From the NCBI RefSeq assembly GCF_000502835.1, contig NZ_AYVL01000027.1, forward strand, positions 3,322-65,816: a DNA stretch of 62,495 nt, given 5' to 3'. The first letter of the stretch is position 1, and every line of letters starts with the position of its first letter. The stretch is from Mesorhizobium sp. LSJC280B00 (lineage in GTDB: Bacteria; Pseudomonadota; Alphaproteobacteria; Rhizobiales; Rhizobiaceae). Below the pieces are notes generated by a model that did not search any database, was not told the DNA's origin, and worked only from the letters and a program-made list of their open reading frames with translations. The translations under genes and the position numbers were made by a program. Below are positions 18,386 to 27,633 of the stretch, piece after piece.

Positions 18386-18640
18386 ATGCGGAAGCGTGAT
18401 CGCGACCGCGCCGAGCGGATCCGGCTTGCCGGTGGCCCAAAGCCGACATTGAGGGAACGCGCCGTCTCGCTCGCTCTTGAGAACGGCGAAGTCCGGACAA
18501 AAGACCTGACCGACATCGGCGTTCCTCGCTGCTACCTCGCCCGCATGTGCAAGGAAAGCTTGCTCGTGAAGGTGGGCTATGGGAGCTACCGTGTGGCAGT
18601 TCCCAAACAGGGCATCAAGCTAGTCCGCCATGCAGCTTAA
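18386..18640 (+). CDS. AbiEi-type antitoxin winged-helix domain protein
   Basis: An 84-residue protein with the helix-turn-helix domain found at the N-terminus of AbiEi-family type IV antitoxins: ALENGEVRTKDLTDIGVPR, then LARMCKESLLVKVGYGSY. Full AbiEi antitoxins are about twice this length and sit next to an AbiEii toxin; neither the C-terminal part nor a toxin gene is present. It is either a stand-alone DNA-binding domain or a relic. A GTG at 18341 would add 15 residues. Confidence 0.6.
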   Translation: MRKRDRDRAERIRLAGGPKPTLRERAVSLALENGEVRTKDLTDIGVPRCYLARMCKESLLVKVGYGSYRVAVPKQGIKLVRHAA

Positions 18641-18842
18641 TTCGGGCTGCCGCATCTGCTATGTCGTTGACGATCGCTGCGCGCGCCTCGGCGCTGTCGC
18701 GCTTATCAAGTGCTGCAAGAAGCTTCTCATGATGCCTCACCGGGCGGCCGCGGAATACTGGCGCGCGCTGTGCCATTTGGTGCTGACGAAGCGGTTGTGA
18801 CATGTTCGGCAGCCCGCGGGATAGGGCCGCGATGTTCGACTG
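18615..18842 (-). pseudogene. 3' fragment of a GntR/FCD regulator gene
   Basis: The minus-strand frame ends with VRHHEKLLAALDKRDSAEAR and then AAIVNDIADAAARIK, the characteristic last helices of FCD-type GntR regulators. The DNA-binding half is missing: reading upstream, the frame runs straight into dispersed repeat copy B at about 18857. It therefore looks like a regulator cut by the event that placed the repeat here. It converges with the AbiEi-like gene and overlaps its end by 26 bp. Confidence 0.6.
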
Positions 18843-18856
18843 TCTGGCTGTCGCGG

Positions 18857-18966
18857 TACCATACGGAACGATACGGGAAGATTTCCGACTTTGGCCCACG
18901 AAAAAGCCAATGAAATCAACAATCTTGGTACATCCTCCGGGCCCACCATATTATTACATATCAATA
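18857..18966. repeat. Dispersed repeat, copy B (partial)
   Basis: This copy shares with copy C the left arm ACCATACGGAACGATA, GGGAAGATTTC, TTTTGGCCCACGAAAAAG or a near match, then CAATGAAATCAA and CATCCTCCGGGCCCACCAT. It loses similarity soon after 18950, so the right inverted end is absent. It separates the Liv-type block from the organosulfur cluster. Confidence 0.75.
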
Positions 18967-19517
18967 TGTTACGCTTAATTCTTCGGGTTTGAATTGAGCG
19001 CTGTCGGGTAAATCCGTGACTTTTAGCGAAATGATTTTGGGCCCGTTCGTCGATTTTCTCCGTCTCGTTGATGGCACCCGTCACAGGTAGCTCAACACTC
19101 CCGGCTTCAAAAGACCCTTCAGCGATGCGTACGGCAATCGGCGGCAACGACGTGCAATTAGGCGGGTTCTGAACTCGGCCGTAGTCTCAAAATGCCCTTG
19201 TGCGGAGCAAAGTGTGGATCCATCCGCTTGCAGGTTCATGACCCTTCGCCAATCGCCGCTCCAGTCGCGAGCGGAATACCGGCACCAATTGCACCGGCCG
19301 CGGCGGTCCGTAGACCGCGGCTGCGGCCCGGTCATCCGCTGGCCGGGTAGTATCGCGTCTCCTGGAAGCTCCGATCTCCATTTGCCCGATGGCGCTCCCG
19401 ATTGTGAAATCGGATGCAAGTGAAAAAAACTACCGGGCAATCAAAGCAGACATTTCTGGACTGTTTGCCGACTGGGGCGGAGTTTGGCGCGACGCTTGAA
19501 CTTCAGCCGGAGCCCAA
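18967..19517. other. Spacer upstream of the organosulfur cluster
   Basis: Neither strand holds a recognisable gene. The promoter of the 19518 operon must lie here, but I see no clear -35/-10 pair. The last bases before the first gene contain AGCCGGAGCCCAA, a usable ribosome binding site. Confidence 0.35.
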
Positions 19518-20957
19518 ATGGCTTTACCATCCGATCCAGATTTCCACGCCCATGAAACACTTCGGCTGATCGGCCCTGATCCGCAGAACTGGGTGCCGGA
19601 CCGCGAGGGCATCAACCACAATGTCTTCATCGTCGGCGGCGGGCAGACGGGCGCCACCTTTGCCTTCGCGTTGAGGCGCGCCGGCATCGGCAAGGTTACG
19701 GTCATCGATGCCGCGCCGGACGAGAGCAAGGCTGGCATCTGGCTCTCCCATGCGCGGATGAACCGGTTGCGAACGCCAAAGGGCTTGCCGGGGCCGGAAC
19801 TCGGCTTGCCGGGCTTGAGTTTTCAGTCCTGGTACGAAGCCCGCCACGGTGCGGAAGCCTATGCCGGTTTCGACCGCATCGTACGGACGGATTGGGCGAA
19901 CTACCTGAAATGGTATCGCGACTTTCTCGGCATCGGCATTCGTTACGGCACACGTCTCATTCGCATCGAGCCGGCTGGCGGGCATTTTCGCCTCCACCTC
20001 GAAGCCGACGGCACGCCATCGGTCGAAACGGCGCGCAAGATCATTCTGGCCAATGGATTTGGCGGCAGCGGCGGTCCAGTGATACCGGCGGTACTTGCCG
20101 CCTTGCCGCAGGGCCTTGTCGCACACAGTTCGGCGGCAATCGATTTTGCCTCGCTCAAGGGAAAGGCAATCGCTGTCGTCGGGTCGGCGGCTTCGGCATT
20201 CGATGCGGCCGGAGCTGCCCTTGAGGCCGGCGCGAAATCGGTGCGTCTGTTCGCCAGACGCACCAGCATCGCCAGCGTGCCGATCAACCGCGTGCGCGGC
20301 TATCCCGGGGCCTATGACAATTATCCGCTGCTGCCCGTTGCGGTGCGCTGGCGCCAGGCGCTGCGCTTCCGCGAGGCCGGTTCGACGCCACCGCTCGATG
20401 CGGTGGAGCGGGCGGTGCGGCACCAGAATTTTCATCTCCATCTCGGTGCCCCCTGGACAAATGCGGATGTCGAAGACGGCAAGGTCGTCACCGAGATCGC
20501 CGGCGAAACATTTGCCTTCGACTTCGTCATCGCCAGTACCGGCTATTTTGCCGACCCGACCCGCAAGCCGGAACTTGCCGATTTCGCCACCGCCATCCGG
20601 CTATGGCGCGACCAGTACGCGCCGTCGGAAGCAGAGCGGGATGAGTTTTTCGGCGCCCATCCTTATCTCGGCCTCGGCCATGAATTTCTCGAGAAGGCGC
20701 CGGGGGAGGCGCCATTCCTGAGGAATATCCATGTCTTCAATCCCGGCGGCTTTGTCAGTTTCGGCCTGCCGATCGGCGATGTGCCGTCGATCAGGCGCGA
20801 TGTGCCGGCTGTGGTCGCGCGCATCAGCCGCGATCTCTTCCTCGCCGATCTCGACAGCCATGAGAGTCGCATAACCGGGAGCCATCCGGCCGAGTTCGGC
20901 GAAGACGCCTATGCCGCTTCCGTCTGGCGGCCGGCGCGGACCATCGCGGCGGAATAG
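19518..20957 (+). CDS. FAD/NAD(P)-binding monooxygenase-like oxidoreductase
   Basis: A 479-residue flavoprotein with two Rossmann folds. The FAD motif is VFIVGGGQTGATFAF near residue 37, the second nucleotide fold is IAVVGSAASAFDAAGAAL near 217, and VIASTGYFAD near 338 is a typical ATG-like strand motif. The overall form resembles flavin-containing monooxygenases or lysine/ornithine N-hydroxylases. It leads the rightward run of organosulfur genes and may oxidise a sulfur or nitrogen atom of the substrate. The substrate is unknown. Confidence 0.8.
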   Translation: MALPSDPDFHAHETLRLIGPDPQNWVPDREGINHNVFIVGGGQTGATFAFALRRAGIGKVTVIDAAPDESKAGIWLSHARMNRLRTPKGLPGPELGLPGLSFQSWYEARHGAEAYAGFDRIVRTDWANYLKWYRDFLGIGIRYGTRLIRIEPAGGHFRLHLEADGTPSVETARKIILANGFGGSGGPVIPAVLAALPQGLVAHSSAAIDFASLKGKAIAVVGSAASAFDAAGAALEAGAKSVRLFARRTSIASVPINRVRGYPGAYDNYPLLPVAVRWRQALRFREAGSTPPLDAVERAVRHQNFHLHLGAPWTNADVEDGKVVTEIAGETFAFDFVIASTGYFADPTRKPELADFATAIRLWRDQYAPSEAERDEFFGAHPYLGLGHEFLEKAPGEAPFLRNIHVFNPGGFVSFGLPIGDVPSIRRDVPAVVARISRDLFLADLDSHESRITGSHPAEFGEDAYAASVWRPARTIAAE

Positions 20958-20981
20958 ACGCATTTCCATGGACAAACGCCG

Positions 20982-22157
20982 ATGACCTTCAGCCCTGACC
21001 TTTCCGACCCGTTCGTCGCCACGGCGGTCGAACTGCGCGATATCTTCGATCGGGATGCCGTGGCGCGCGACAAGGCCGGCGGGCGGCCGGTCGAGCAAAT
21101 CCGTCTGCTGAAGGAAAGCGGCCTGCCGTCGGCGCAGATTCCCAAGCGCTATGGCGGCAAGGGCGCACCCTGGCTGTCGGTGCTGCGCGTCGTGCGCGAA
21201 TTCGCCCGCACCGACGGCTCGCTCGCCCATCTCTACGGATACCATCATCTGCCGCTCAATGGCGTGCTGTTCCGTGGCACGGAGGCGCAGAAGGACCGGC
21301 TGCTGACACGCTCGGCAAGGGAGAACTGGGTCTGGGGCAATTCCGGCAACGCCATGTCGAAGACGTCGACGGCCAGGCACAACGGCAAGGGCTGGATCCT
21401 GAGCGGCTTCAGGCCGTTCTCTTCCGGTTCGCACATCGCTGACTATATCCAGGTCGCCTGGGAGGACGGTCAGGACCGGCTGGCAGCCGCAATCCCGGCT
21501 GACCGTGAGGGCATCGTCATCGAGGATGACTGGGATGGTGTCGGCCAGCGGCAGACCGGCAGCGGCAAGGTGACATTCAAGGACGTGCATGTCGGCGACG
21601 ACGAACTGATCGGCTCGCCAGCGGTGCCGCTGACGCCGTTCCAGACGCTGACGTCACTGTTCCAGCAGGCGGTCCTGCTCAACCTGTTCGTCGGCAGCGC
21701 GCAAGGAGCGCTGAGCGAAGGCCGCGACTATACGATCTCGCAATCGCGCCCCTGGGTCTATTCCGGCTATGAGAAACATACCGACGATCCGTTCGTGCAA
21801 CGCAAATATGGCGACCTCTATATCCGCACGCTCGCCGCGGCCGAACTGGCCGATATTGCGGCGCGAAGCCTCGACGCCGCCTATGGCCAGGGCGAGGCGT
21901 TGACCCTGGAGCAGCGCGGGCAGACGGCGATCGATCTCGCCACCGCCAATGTCTACGCCGGACAAATCGGCCTCGATGCGTCGAGCGAGGTTTTCGAGGT
22001 GATGGGCGCCCGCTCAGCCACCAAGGCCAACGGCTACGACAGGTTCTGGCGCAACGTGCGCACGCACACGCTGCACAACCCCGCCGAATACAAGAAGCGC
22101 ACGATCGGCACCTGGTTGCTGACCGGGGAATTGCCGGCCGGCGGACTGTACCGCTGA
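20982..22157 (+). CDS. DszC/SfnB-like flavin-dependent monooxygenase (acyl-CoA dehydrogenase fold)
   Basis: A 391-residue protein with the acyl-CoA dehydrogenase fold but in the DszC/SfnB branch, which uses reduced FMN from a separate reductase to oxygenate sulfur compounds. It is recognisable from end to end against DszC: AVELRDIFDRDAVARDKAGG at the N-terminus, DDWDGVGQRQTGSG mid-protein (DszC has DDWAAIGMRQTDSG) and GYDRFWRNVRTHTLHNP near the C-terminus. A DszA-like gene follows 13 bp later, repeating the DszC-DszA partnership. Its paralogue at 23880 shares about the same length and motifs. Confidence 0.88.
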   Translation: MTFSPDLSDPFVATAVELRDIFDRDAVARDKAGGRPVEQIRLLKESGLPSAQIPKRYGGKGAPWLSVLRVVREFARTDGSLAHLYGYHHLPLNGVLFRGTEAQKDRLLTRSARENWVWGNSGNAMSKTSTARHNGKGWILSGFRPFSSGSHIADYIQVAWEDGQDRLAAAIPADREGIVIEDDWDGVGQRQTGSGKVTFKDVHVGDDELIGSPAVPLTPFQTLTSLFQQAVLLNLFVGSAQGALSEGRDYTISQSRPWVYSGYEKHTDDPFVQRKYGDLYIRTLAAAELADIAARSLDAAYGQGEALTLEQRGQTAIDLATANVYAGQIGLDASSEVFEVMGARSATKANGYDRFWRNVRTHTLHNPAEYKKRTIGTWLLTGELPAGGLYR

Positions 22158-22170
22158 GGAGGCGCGGAAC

Positions 22171-23526
22171 ATGGCCAGCCGCAAGGACAAGCTAAAGCTT
22201 GGAGCGTTTCTTCTTTTCACCGGCCATCATGTGGCCGCCTGGCGCCACCCGGAGGCAGGCGAGGGGACCAGCCTCGGCGACTATGTCGAACTTGCCCGGC
22301 TGGCGGAAGCGGCCAAGTTCGACACCATCTTCTTTGCCGACGGCGTGGCGGCGCGGCTGAAGGATCTGGAGGCCGCCAGTCGCAAGGCGCATAGCGGCGT
22401 CTATCCGTTCGAGCCGATCACGCTGCTGTCGGCACTGTCGGCTGTGACCAGGAATATCGGCCTCATCGCCACGGCGTCGACCAGTTTTTCCGATCCCTAC
22501 AATCTGGCCCGCCAGTTCGCGTCGCTCGACCATCTGAGCGGCGGGCGGGCCGGCTGGAATCTGGTCACTTCGTCCGATCCGGAGGCAGCGTTCAATTTCG
22601 GTCACGAGACGCATATCCAGCATGGCGAGCGCTACGACCGCGCCGAGGAATTCGCCGATGTCGTGCTCGGCCTGTGGGACAGCTGGGAAGATGACGCCTT
22701 CCCGCGCGACAGAGCAAGCGGGCGCTATTTCGACAAGGACAAACTGCATGTGCTGAACCACAAGGGCCAGCACTTCAAGGTGCGTGGTCCCCTGAACACG
22801 CCGCGAACGCCGCAAGGCCATCCGGTCGTGGTCCAGGCCGGGGCGTCGGGTCCGGGCAAAGAGCTGGCGGCTCGTACCGCGGAAGCGATTTTCGCGGCGC
22901 AGATCACGCTCGACGAAGCCACCGCCTTCTATGCCGACGTCAAGGGCAGGCTCGGCAAATATGGCCGCTCGGAGGATGACCTGAAAGTCCTGCCAGGCAT
23001 TTTCCCGGTCGTCGGCCGCACCGAAGCCGAGGCGCGGGAGAAGTTCGAACAGCTGCAGGATCTCATCCAGCCGGAAGTCGGCCTCGGTCTGGTCTCGGCG
23101 CTGGCCGGCGGCTTCGACCTCAGCGCTTATCCGCTCGACGGGCCGGTGCCGGATTTGCCGGAGACCAATGCCGGCAAGAGCCGGCAGGCTCTGGTGATCG
23201 ATCTGGCGCGACGCGAGAATCTGACGATCCGGCAGCTCTATCTGCGCATCGCCGGCGCCCGCGGCCACTGGCAAGTGGTCGGCACGCCGCAACAGATCGC
23301 CGACACCATGGAAGAGCGGTTCGAGAATTACGGTGCCGACGGCTTCAACATCATGGCGCCGATCATGCCCGGCGGCCTGAAGGATTTCATCGAGCTGGTG
23401 GTGCCGGAACTGCGCCGCCGTGGCCTGTTCCGCGATGAGTATGAGGGCAGCACCTTGCGCGACAATCTCGGCCTGAAGCGGCCGGCAAACCGCTTTTCGC
23501 GGCATGCCGCGGCGGCTGCGGAGTAG
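22171..23526 (+). CDS. DszA/NtaA-like flavin-dependent monooxygenase (LLM family)
   Basis: A 451-residue bacterial-luciferase-type monooxygenase of the NtaA/SnaA/DszA group (DszA is 453 residues), dependent on external FMNH2. Typical stretches are LDHLSGGRAGWNLVTS near 127, WDSWEDDAF near 170, RTPQGHPVVVQAG near 212 and the C-terminal LRDNLGLK. DszA cleaves a C-S bond of dibenzothiophene sulfone with this fold. It lies directly after a DszC-like gene. The actual substrate here is unknown. Confidence 0.9.
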   Translation: MASRKDKLKLGAFLLFTGHHVAAWRHPEAGEGTSLGDYVELARLAEAAKFDTIFFADGVAARLKDLEAASRKAHSGVYPFEPITLLSALSAVTRNIGLIATASTSFSDPYNLARQFASLDHLSGGRAGWNLVTSSDPEAAFNFGHETHIQHGERYDRAEEFADVVLGLWDSWEDDAFPRDRASGRYFDKDKLHVLNHKGQHFKVRGPLNTPRTPQGHPVVVQAGASGPGKELAARTAEAIFAAQITLDEATAFYADVKGRLGKYGRSEDDLKVLPGIFPVVGRTEAEAREKFEQLQDLIQPEVGLGLVSALAGGFDLSAYPLDGPVPDLPETNAGKSRQALVIDLARRENLTIRQLYLRIAGARGHWQVVGTPQQIADTMEERFENYGADGFNIMAPIMPGGLKDFIELVVPELRRRGLFRDEYEGSTLRDNLGLKRPANRFSRHAAAAAE

Positions 23527-23533
23527 GCCGGCA

Positions 23534-23875
23534 ATGGCGCGCGACACGCTCTTTCTCATCCAGCCGGGTTTCGCCGACCCAAAGCAGCCGGGCCAGACGT
23601 TCGTCTGCCCCTATTGCAACCAGGTTGAGGGATTGCTCGCAGCCTTTCCCGATCTCGCCGCCAGGCTCGACGTTGAGCGCGTGCCGTTTTCGAGGCCGAG
23701 AGGCAAGGTGATCGATGCGCTCGGCGAACGGCACCAGTCGCTGCCGGTGCTGATCATCGGCAGCGATCCGCCCGCCGGCCTGCCGACGGCCAAAGGCAAG
23801 GTCTTCGTCGACGATACTAGGCGTATTCTCGCACTGCTTGCCGAGCGCCACGGCTTCGCTCATCTGCATGAGTGA
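23534..23875 (+). CDS. DUF3088-family small thioredoxin-like protein
   Basis: A 113-residue protein of the DUF3088 family. It has FVCPYCNQVEGLL near residue 22, a CxxC motif as in thioredoxin-fold proteins, and LPVLIIG near 73. The start at ATG 23534 falls 8 bp after the previous stop. DUF3088 proteins are of unknown function; in this setting a redox or sulfur-handling role is plausible but unproven. Confidence 0.75.
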   Translation: MARDTLFLIQPGFADPKQPGQTFVCPYCNQVEGLLAAFPDLAARLDVERVPFSRPRGKVIDALGERHQSLPVLIIGSDPPAGLPTAKGKVFVDDTRRILALLAERHGFAHLHE

Positions 23876-23879
23876 GACG

Positions 23880-25061
23880 ATGACCTTCGATCCCGATACG
23901 TCCAATCCATGGATTGCCAAGGCGGTCGAGCTGCGCGACATCTTTGCCCGCGATGCGGTCGAGCGCGACCAGCTTGGCGGCAGACCCGTCGAACAGATAC
24001 GGATGCTCAAGCACAGCGGCCTGCTCACCATCGTCATTCCCAAGGAATTCGGCGGCGCCGGCGAACCCTATTCGACAGCGCTGAAGATCGGGCGCGAGTT
24101 CGCCAAGGTCGACGGCTCGATCGGCCATATTTACGGTTACCATTTCAGCGCACTGATCGCCGCCAGGCTCAATTCGGACGAACCGCGCTCAGCCGATCTG
24201 CTGCGGCGTTCGGCTGCCGGCGACTGGTTCTGGGGCAACACCGGCAACAGTTTTTCCAAAACGCTGTTCGGCCGCAAAGATGGCGAGTGGACGATCGTCA
24301 ACGGCTTCAAACCCTTCGCCTCCGGCTCGCATGTCGCCGACTATCTTTCGACCTCGTGGGAAGACGAGGTCAGCGGCGAGAGGAAATTCGCGGCGATCCC
24401 GGCGAACCGCGAAGGCATCACCGTTCTCGACGACTGGGACGGCATCGGCCAGACGCAGACCGGCAGCGGCAAGGTCGCCTACAAGGACGTCAGGATCCAC
24501 GACAGCGAGTTGGTGCGCGGTTGGGTCGACGCGTCGTTGCCAATCCGCACTATCGGCCCGCTGCAGCAGCAGAGCGTGTTGCTCAATGTCTTTGTCGGCA
24601 CGGCCCAGGGCGCGCTGCTGGCGGCGCGAGATTATACGCTCAACAGTTCGCGGCCGTGGATGTATTCCGGCGTCGAGCGCCATATCGACGATCCATGGAT
24701 CAAGCGGCAGTATGGCGAGCTCTGGGTCAAGACGCGGGCGGCGACGGCGCTGGCCGATCGCGCGGGGGCGGCGATCGATCATGCGATCGCGCGCGGCAAG
24801 GCGCTGACCGAGCAAGAACGCGGTGAGGCGGCGGTTGCCGTCGCCGCGGCCAATGTGCTGGCAGGCGATGTCGCGCTCGAAGTCACGACCGAGATATTCG
24901 AGGTGATGGGTGCCCGCTCCGCAGTGCGCAAATACGGCTTCGACCGCTTCTGGCGCAACGCACGCATTCACACCTTGCACAACCCTGCCGAATACAAGAC
25001 CCGCACCGTCGGCACCTGGTATCTGACCGGCGCTTATCCCGAGCCCGGCGTCTTTCGATGA
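23880..25061 (+). CDS. Second DszC/SfnB-like flavin-dependent monooxygenase
   Basis: A 393-residue paralogue of the gene at 20982, with the same blocks: AVELRDIFARDAVERDQLGG, DDWDGIGQTQTGSG and GFDRFWRNARIHTLHNP. ATG 23880 (MTFDPDT) is chosen because it matches the paralogue's start (MTFSPDL); ATG 23868, overlapping DUF3088, is an alternative. Its stop overlaps the start of the next DszA-like gene (ATGA), so the DszC-like/DszA-like pair is repeated and tightly coupled. Confidence 0.88.
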   Translation: MTFDPDTSNPWIAKAVELRDIFARDAVERDQLGGRPVEQIRMLKHSGLLTIVIPKEFGGAGEPYSTALKIGREFAKVDGSIGHIYGYHFSALIAARLNSDEPRSADLLRRSAAGDWFWGNTGNSFSKTLFGRKDGEWTIVNGFKPFASGSHVADYLSTSWEDEVSGERKFAAIPANREGITVLDDWDGIGQTQTGSGKVAYKDVRIHDSELVRGWVDASLPIRTIGPLQQQSVLLNVFVGTAQGALLAARDYTLNSSRPWMYSGVERHIDDPWIKRQYGELWVKTRAATALADRAGAAIDHAIARGKALTEQERGEAAVAVAAANVLAGDVALEVTTEIFEVMGARSAVRKYGFDRFWRNARIHTLHNPAEYKTRTVGTWYLTGAYPEPGVFR

Positions 25062-26413
25062 GCGGCCGGCAGCTCCATCTCAACGTCAACATCCTGCATG
25101 CCGGCTTCTCGCCGGCGGCATGGCGGATGGACGGCGTCGACCCCTATGCCGCCTTCACCGTCGACCACTATGTGCAGGTGGCGAAGATCGCAGAGCGCGC
25201 AAAGCTCGACGCCGTATTCCTTGCCGACCAGGCGGCGATATCGGACCGCATTGACTATCGTCCGATCACGTCGCTGGAGCCGACCATCGTGCTGGCGACG
25301 GTAGCCGCCGCAACCGAGCGCATCGGCCTGATCGCCACCGCTTCAACCAGCTTCAACGAGCCCTACAATATCGCCAGGCGCTTCGCGACGCTCGACCATG
25401 TCAGCGGCGGACGCATCGGCTGGAACATCGTCACCACGGCCGATCCCGCCTCGGCCCGCAATTTCGGCCTCAACGGTGCCATCGATCACGGCCGGCGCTA
25501 CGAGCGGGCGGCGGAATTCGCTGACATCGTCAAGGCATTGTGGGACAGCTGGGAGGACGATGCCTTCATCGGTGATGTCGCCAGCGGGCGCTTCGTCGAT
25601 GCCACCAAGGTTCACGCCATCGACCACAAGGGCGCACATTTCTCGGTGCACGGGCCGCACAATGTGCCGCGTTCGCCGCAAGGGCATCCGGTGGTCGTCC
25701 AGGCCGGCGGGTCCGATGACGGCAAGGACCTCGCCGCCCGCCACGCCGAAGCCGTGTTTTCCGCATCGCAATCTTTCGAGGAAGCGCTCGGCTATGCGCG
25801 GGAACTTAAGGCGCGTGCCGTCGCCTATGGCCGCACCGGCGGCGTGCCGCTCAACCTCGCCGGCCTAGCCACCATCATCGGCAGCACAGAGGCGGAAGCG
25901 GAGCGGCGGCAAGAAGAGCTGTGGGATCGCATTCCGCTCGACTACAGCCTTGGGCGGCTGTCCGGCGTGCTCGGCATCGACCGCGAGCGATTGAAGCTGG
26001 ACGAGAAGTTGCCGGAAGGGACTCAACTGCCCCCCAACGGCGGCCACACCTTCTTCAAGGCCACGCTCGCGCTCGCCCGCAGCAATGATTTCACGGTTCG
26101 CCAGCTGATCCGGGCGCTGAACGGCAGCACTGGCCACCGCACCATCGTCGGCACGCCGGAGCAGATCGCCGACGATATCGAAAGATGGTTTGTCGCCGGC
26201 GCCGCCGACGGCCTCAACCTGATGCCGGACGTGCTGCCGACCGGACTGGAGGTCTTTGTCGATACGGTGGTGCCGATCCTGCGCCGGCGAGGGCTGTTCC
26301 GAACGGAATATGAAGGGCGCACGCTGCGCGACCATCTCGGCCTTGCCCGGCCCGAAAGCCGCTTTGCACCGCAGCCGAGCAAGGCGCCAGGGCTGCTAGG
26401 GGCAGCCCTTTGA
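25058..26413 (+). CDS. Second DszA/NtaA-like flavin-dependent monooxygenase (LLM family)
   Basis: A 451-residue LLM monooxygenase with LDHVSGGRIGWNIVTT near 117, WDSWEDDAF near 160, RSPQGHPVVVQAGG near 208 and LRDHLGLARP at the end. The start codon sits in the stop of the DszC-like gene upstream. It is clearly related to the copies at 22171 and 34859, but different enough in the N-terminal loop (LNVNILHAGFSPAAWRM) to suggest another substrate. Confidence 0.9.
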   Translation: MSGRQLHLNVNILHAGFSPAAWRMDGVDPYAAFTVDHYVQVAKIAERAKLDAVFLADQAAISDRIDYRPITSLEPTIVLATVAAATERIGLIATASTSFNEPYNIARRFATLDHVSGGRIGWNIVTTADPASARNFGLNGAIDHGRRYERAAEFADIVKALWDSWEDDAFIGDVASGRFVDATKVHAIDHKGAHFSVHGPHNVPRSPQGHPVVVQAGGSDDGKDLAARHAEAVFSASQSFEEALGYARELKARAVAYGRTGGVPLNLAGLATIIGSTEAEAERRQEELWDRIPLDYSLGRLSGVLGIDRERLKLDEKLPEGTQLPPNGGHTFFKATLALARSNDFTVRQLIRALNGSTGHRTIVGTPEQIADDIERWFVAGAADGLNLMPDVLPTGLEVFVDTVVPILRRRGLFRTEYEGRTLRDHLGLARPESRFAPQPSKAPGLLGAAL

Positions 26414-27564
26414 GTGATCATCAAAATACAACGGAGCGGAAGGTCCTGCCATTGACCTCCATGCCCGGCCAAAATACAGGCCCGACAATGAGCGCTGATA
26501 CCGAATTTCTTTGGTACATCCCGAACCAGGTCGATCCCGGTCACCGCGGCGAGCCGGCCGTCGAGGACCACAACAGCCTGGAGACGCTGACCAGCCACGC
26601 GAAGGCGCTTGAGGAGCATGGCTGGAAGGGCGCGCTGATCGGTACCGGCTGGGGTCGGCCCGACACTTTTACTGTCGCGGCCTCCCTCGCCGCGCGGACC
26701 ACCTCCTTCGAGCCGCTCATCGCGATCCGCCCGGGGTACTGGCGGCCGGCGCACTTCGCATCCGCCGTAGCCACGCTCGACCAGCTGACCGCCGGTCGCG
26801 TGCGTATCAACATAGTGTCAGGCAAGGACAACCTCGCGGCATATGGAGATAGCGAAGGCGACCAGATACATCGCTATGCCCGCACCAGAGAGTTCATGCG
26901 GCTGGTTCGCAGACTTTGGACCGAAGAGAACGTGACCTTTGCGGGCGAGCACTTCCGGGTCACCGGGTCGACCGTCATGCCCCGCATCCATGTCTGTGGC
27001 GATCGTCGCCATCCCAAGCTCTACTTCGGCGGCGCGTCGGAGGCGGCCGAGTGGGTGTCGGCCAGCGAGGCGGATGTCCAGCTCTTCTGGGGAGAGCCGC
27101 TCGACGGCGTCCGGGAGCGGATCGAGCGGCTCAAAGCCTTGAGCAGGGAACTTGGCCGAGACCTCCCGCCTCTGGAATTCGGGTTGCGGGTCACCACGCT
27201 GGTCCGCGACACCACCGGGCAGGCCTGGGCGGACGCCGAGGCGAAGGTCGACGAGATAGCCAAGGGCAAGGGCGCCGGCTGGAACGATCACGGTCGGGCG
27301 GTAGCGGTGGGTCAGCAGCGGCTGCTCGATCTGCACGCGCGCGGCGAGGTGCTGGACGACAACCTCTATACGGCGCCGGGCAAGTACGGCGGCGGCGGCG
27401 CCGGCACCACCTGGCTGGTCGGCTCGGCCGCCGACGTCGCCCGCTCGCTCGGCAGGTACCGGGATCTGGGCATCACACACTTCGTGCTCTCGGACACGCC
27501 GTATCTTTCCGAGATCAAGCGGCAAGGCGATCAGTTGCTTCCGCTATTGCGCAATGGGGCCTAA
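26410..27564 (+). CDS. SsuD-like alkanesulfonate monooxygenase (LLM family)
   Basis: A 384-residue LLM-family flavin-dependent monooxygenase closest to SsuD, which releases sulfite from alkanesulfonates. The SsuD-like core begins FLWYIPNQVDPGHR and contains LDQLTAGRVRINIVSG and YGDSEGDQIHRYARTREF. The TTG at 26410 overlaps the preceding stop and has AGGGG upstream; ATG 26488 (MSADTEF) would give a more usual SsuD start. Expected products are an aldehyde and sulfite, with FMNH2 supplied by a reductase such as the one at 49117. Confidence 0.88.
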   Translation: MSDHQNTTERKVLPLTSMPGQNTGPTMSADTEFLWYIPNQVDPGHRGEPAVEDHNSLETLTSHAKALEEHGWKGALIGTGWGRPDTFTVAASLAARTTSFEPLIAIRPGYWRPAHFASAVATLDQLTAGRVRINIVSGKDNLAAYGDSEGDQIHRYARTREFMRLVRRLWTEENVTFAGEHFRVTGSTVMPRIHVCGDRRHPKLYFGGASEAAEWVSASEADVQLFWGEPLDGVRERIERLKALSRELGRDLPPLEFGLRVTTLVRDTTGQAWADAEAKVDEIAKGKGAGWNDHGRAVAVGQQRLLDLHARGEVLDDNLYTAPGKYGGGGAGTTWLVGSAADVARSLGRYRDLGITHFVLSDTPYLSEIKRQGDQLLPLLRNGA

Positions 27565-27633
27565 GCCGCGCTTCTTGAATGACCTGGGGTCGTCAGAACA
27601 CCGAATAAGCCAGATTGCCAAATAGGGAAGAAA

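Noticed and set aside
22192..23559. Open frame of 455 codons on the minus strand
   Set aside because: It is antisense to the first DszA-like gene along its length and has no recognisable motif.
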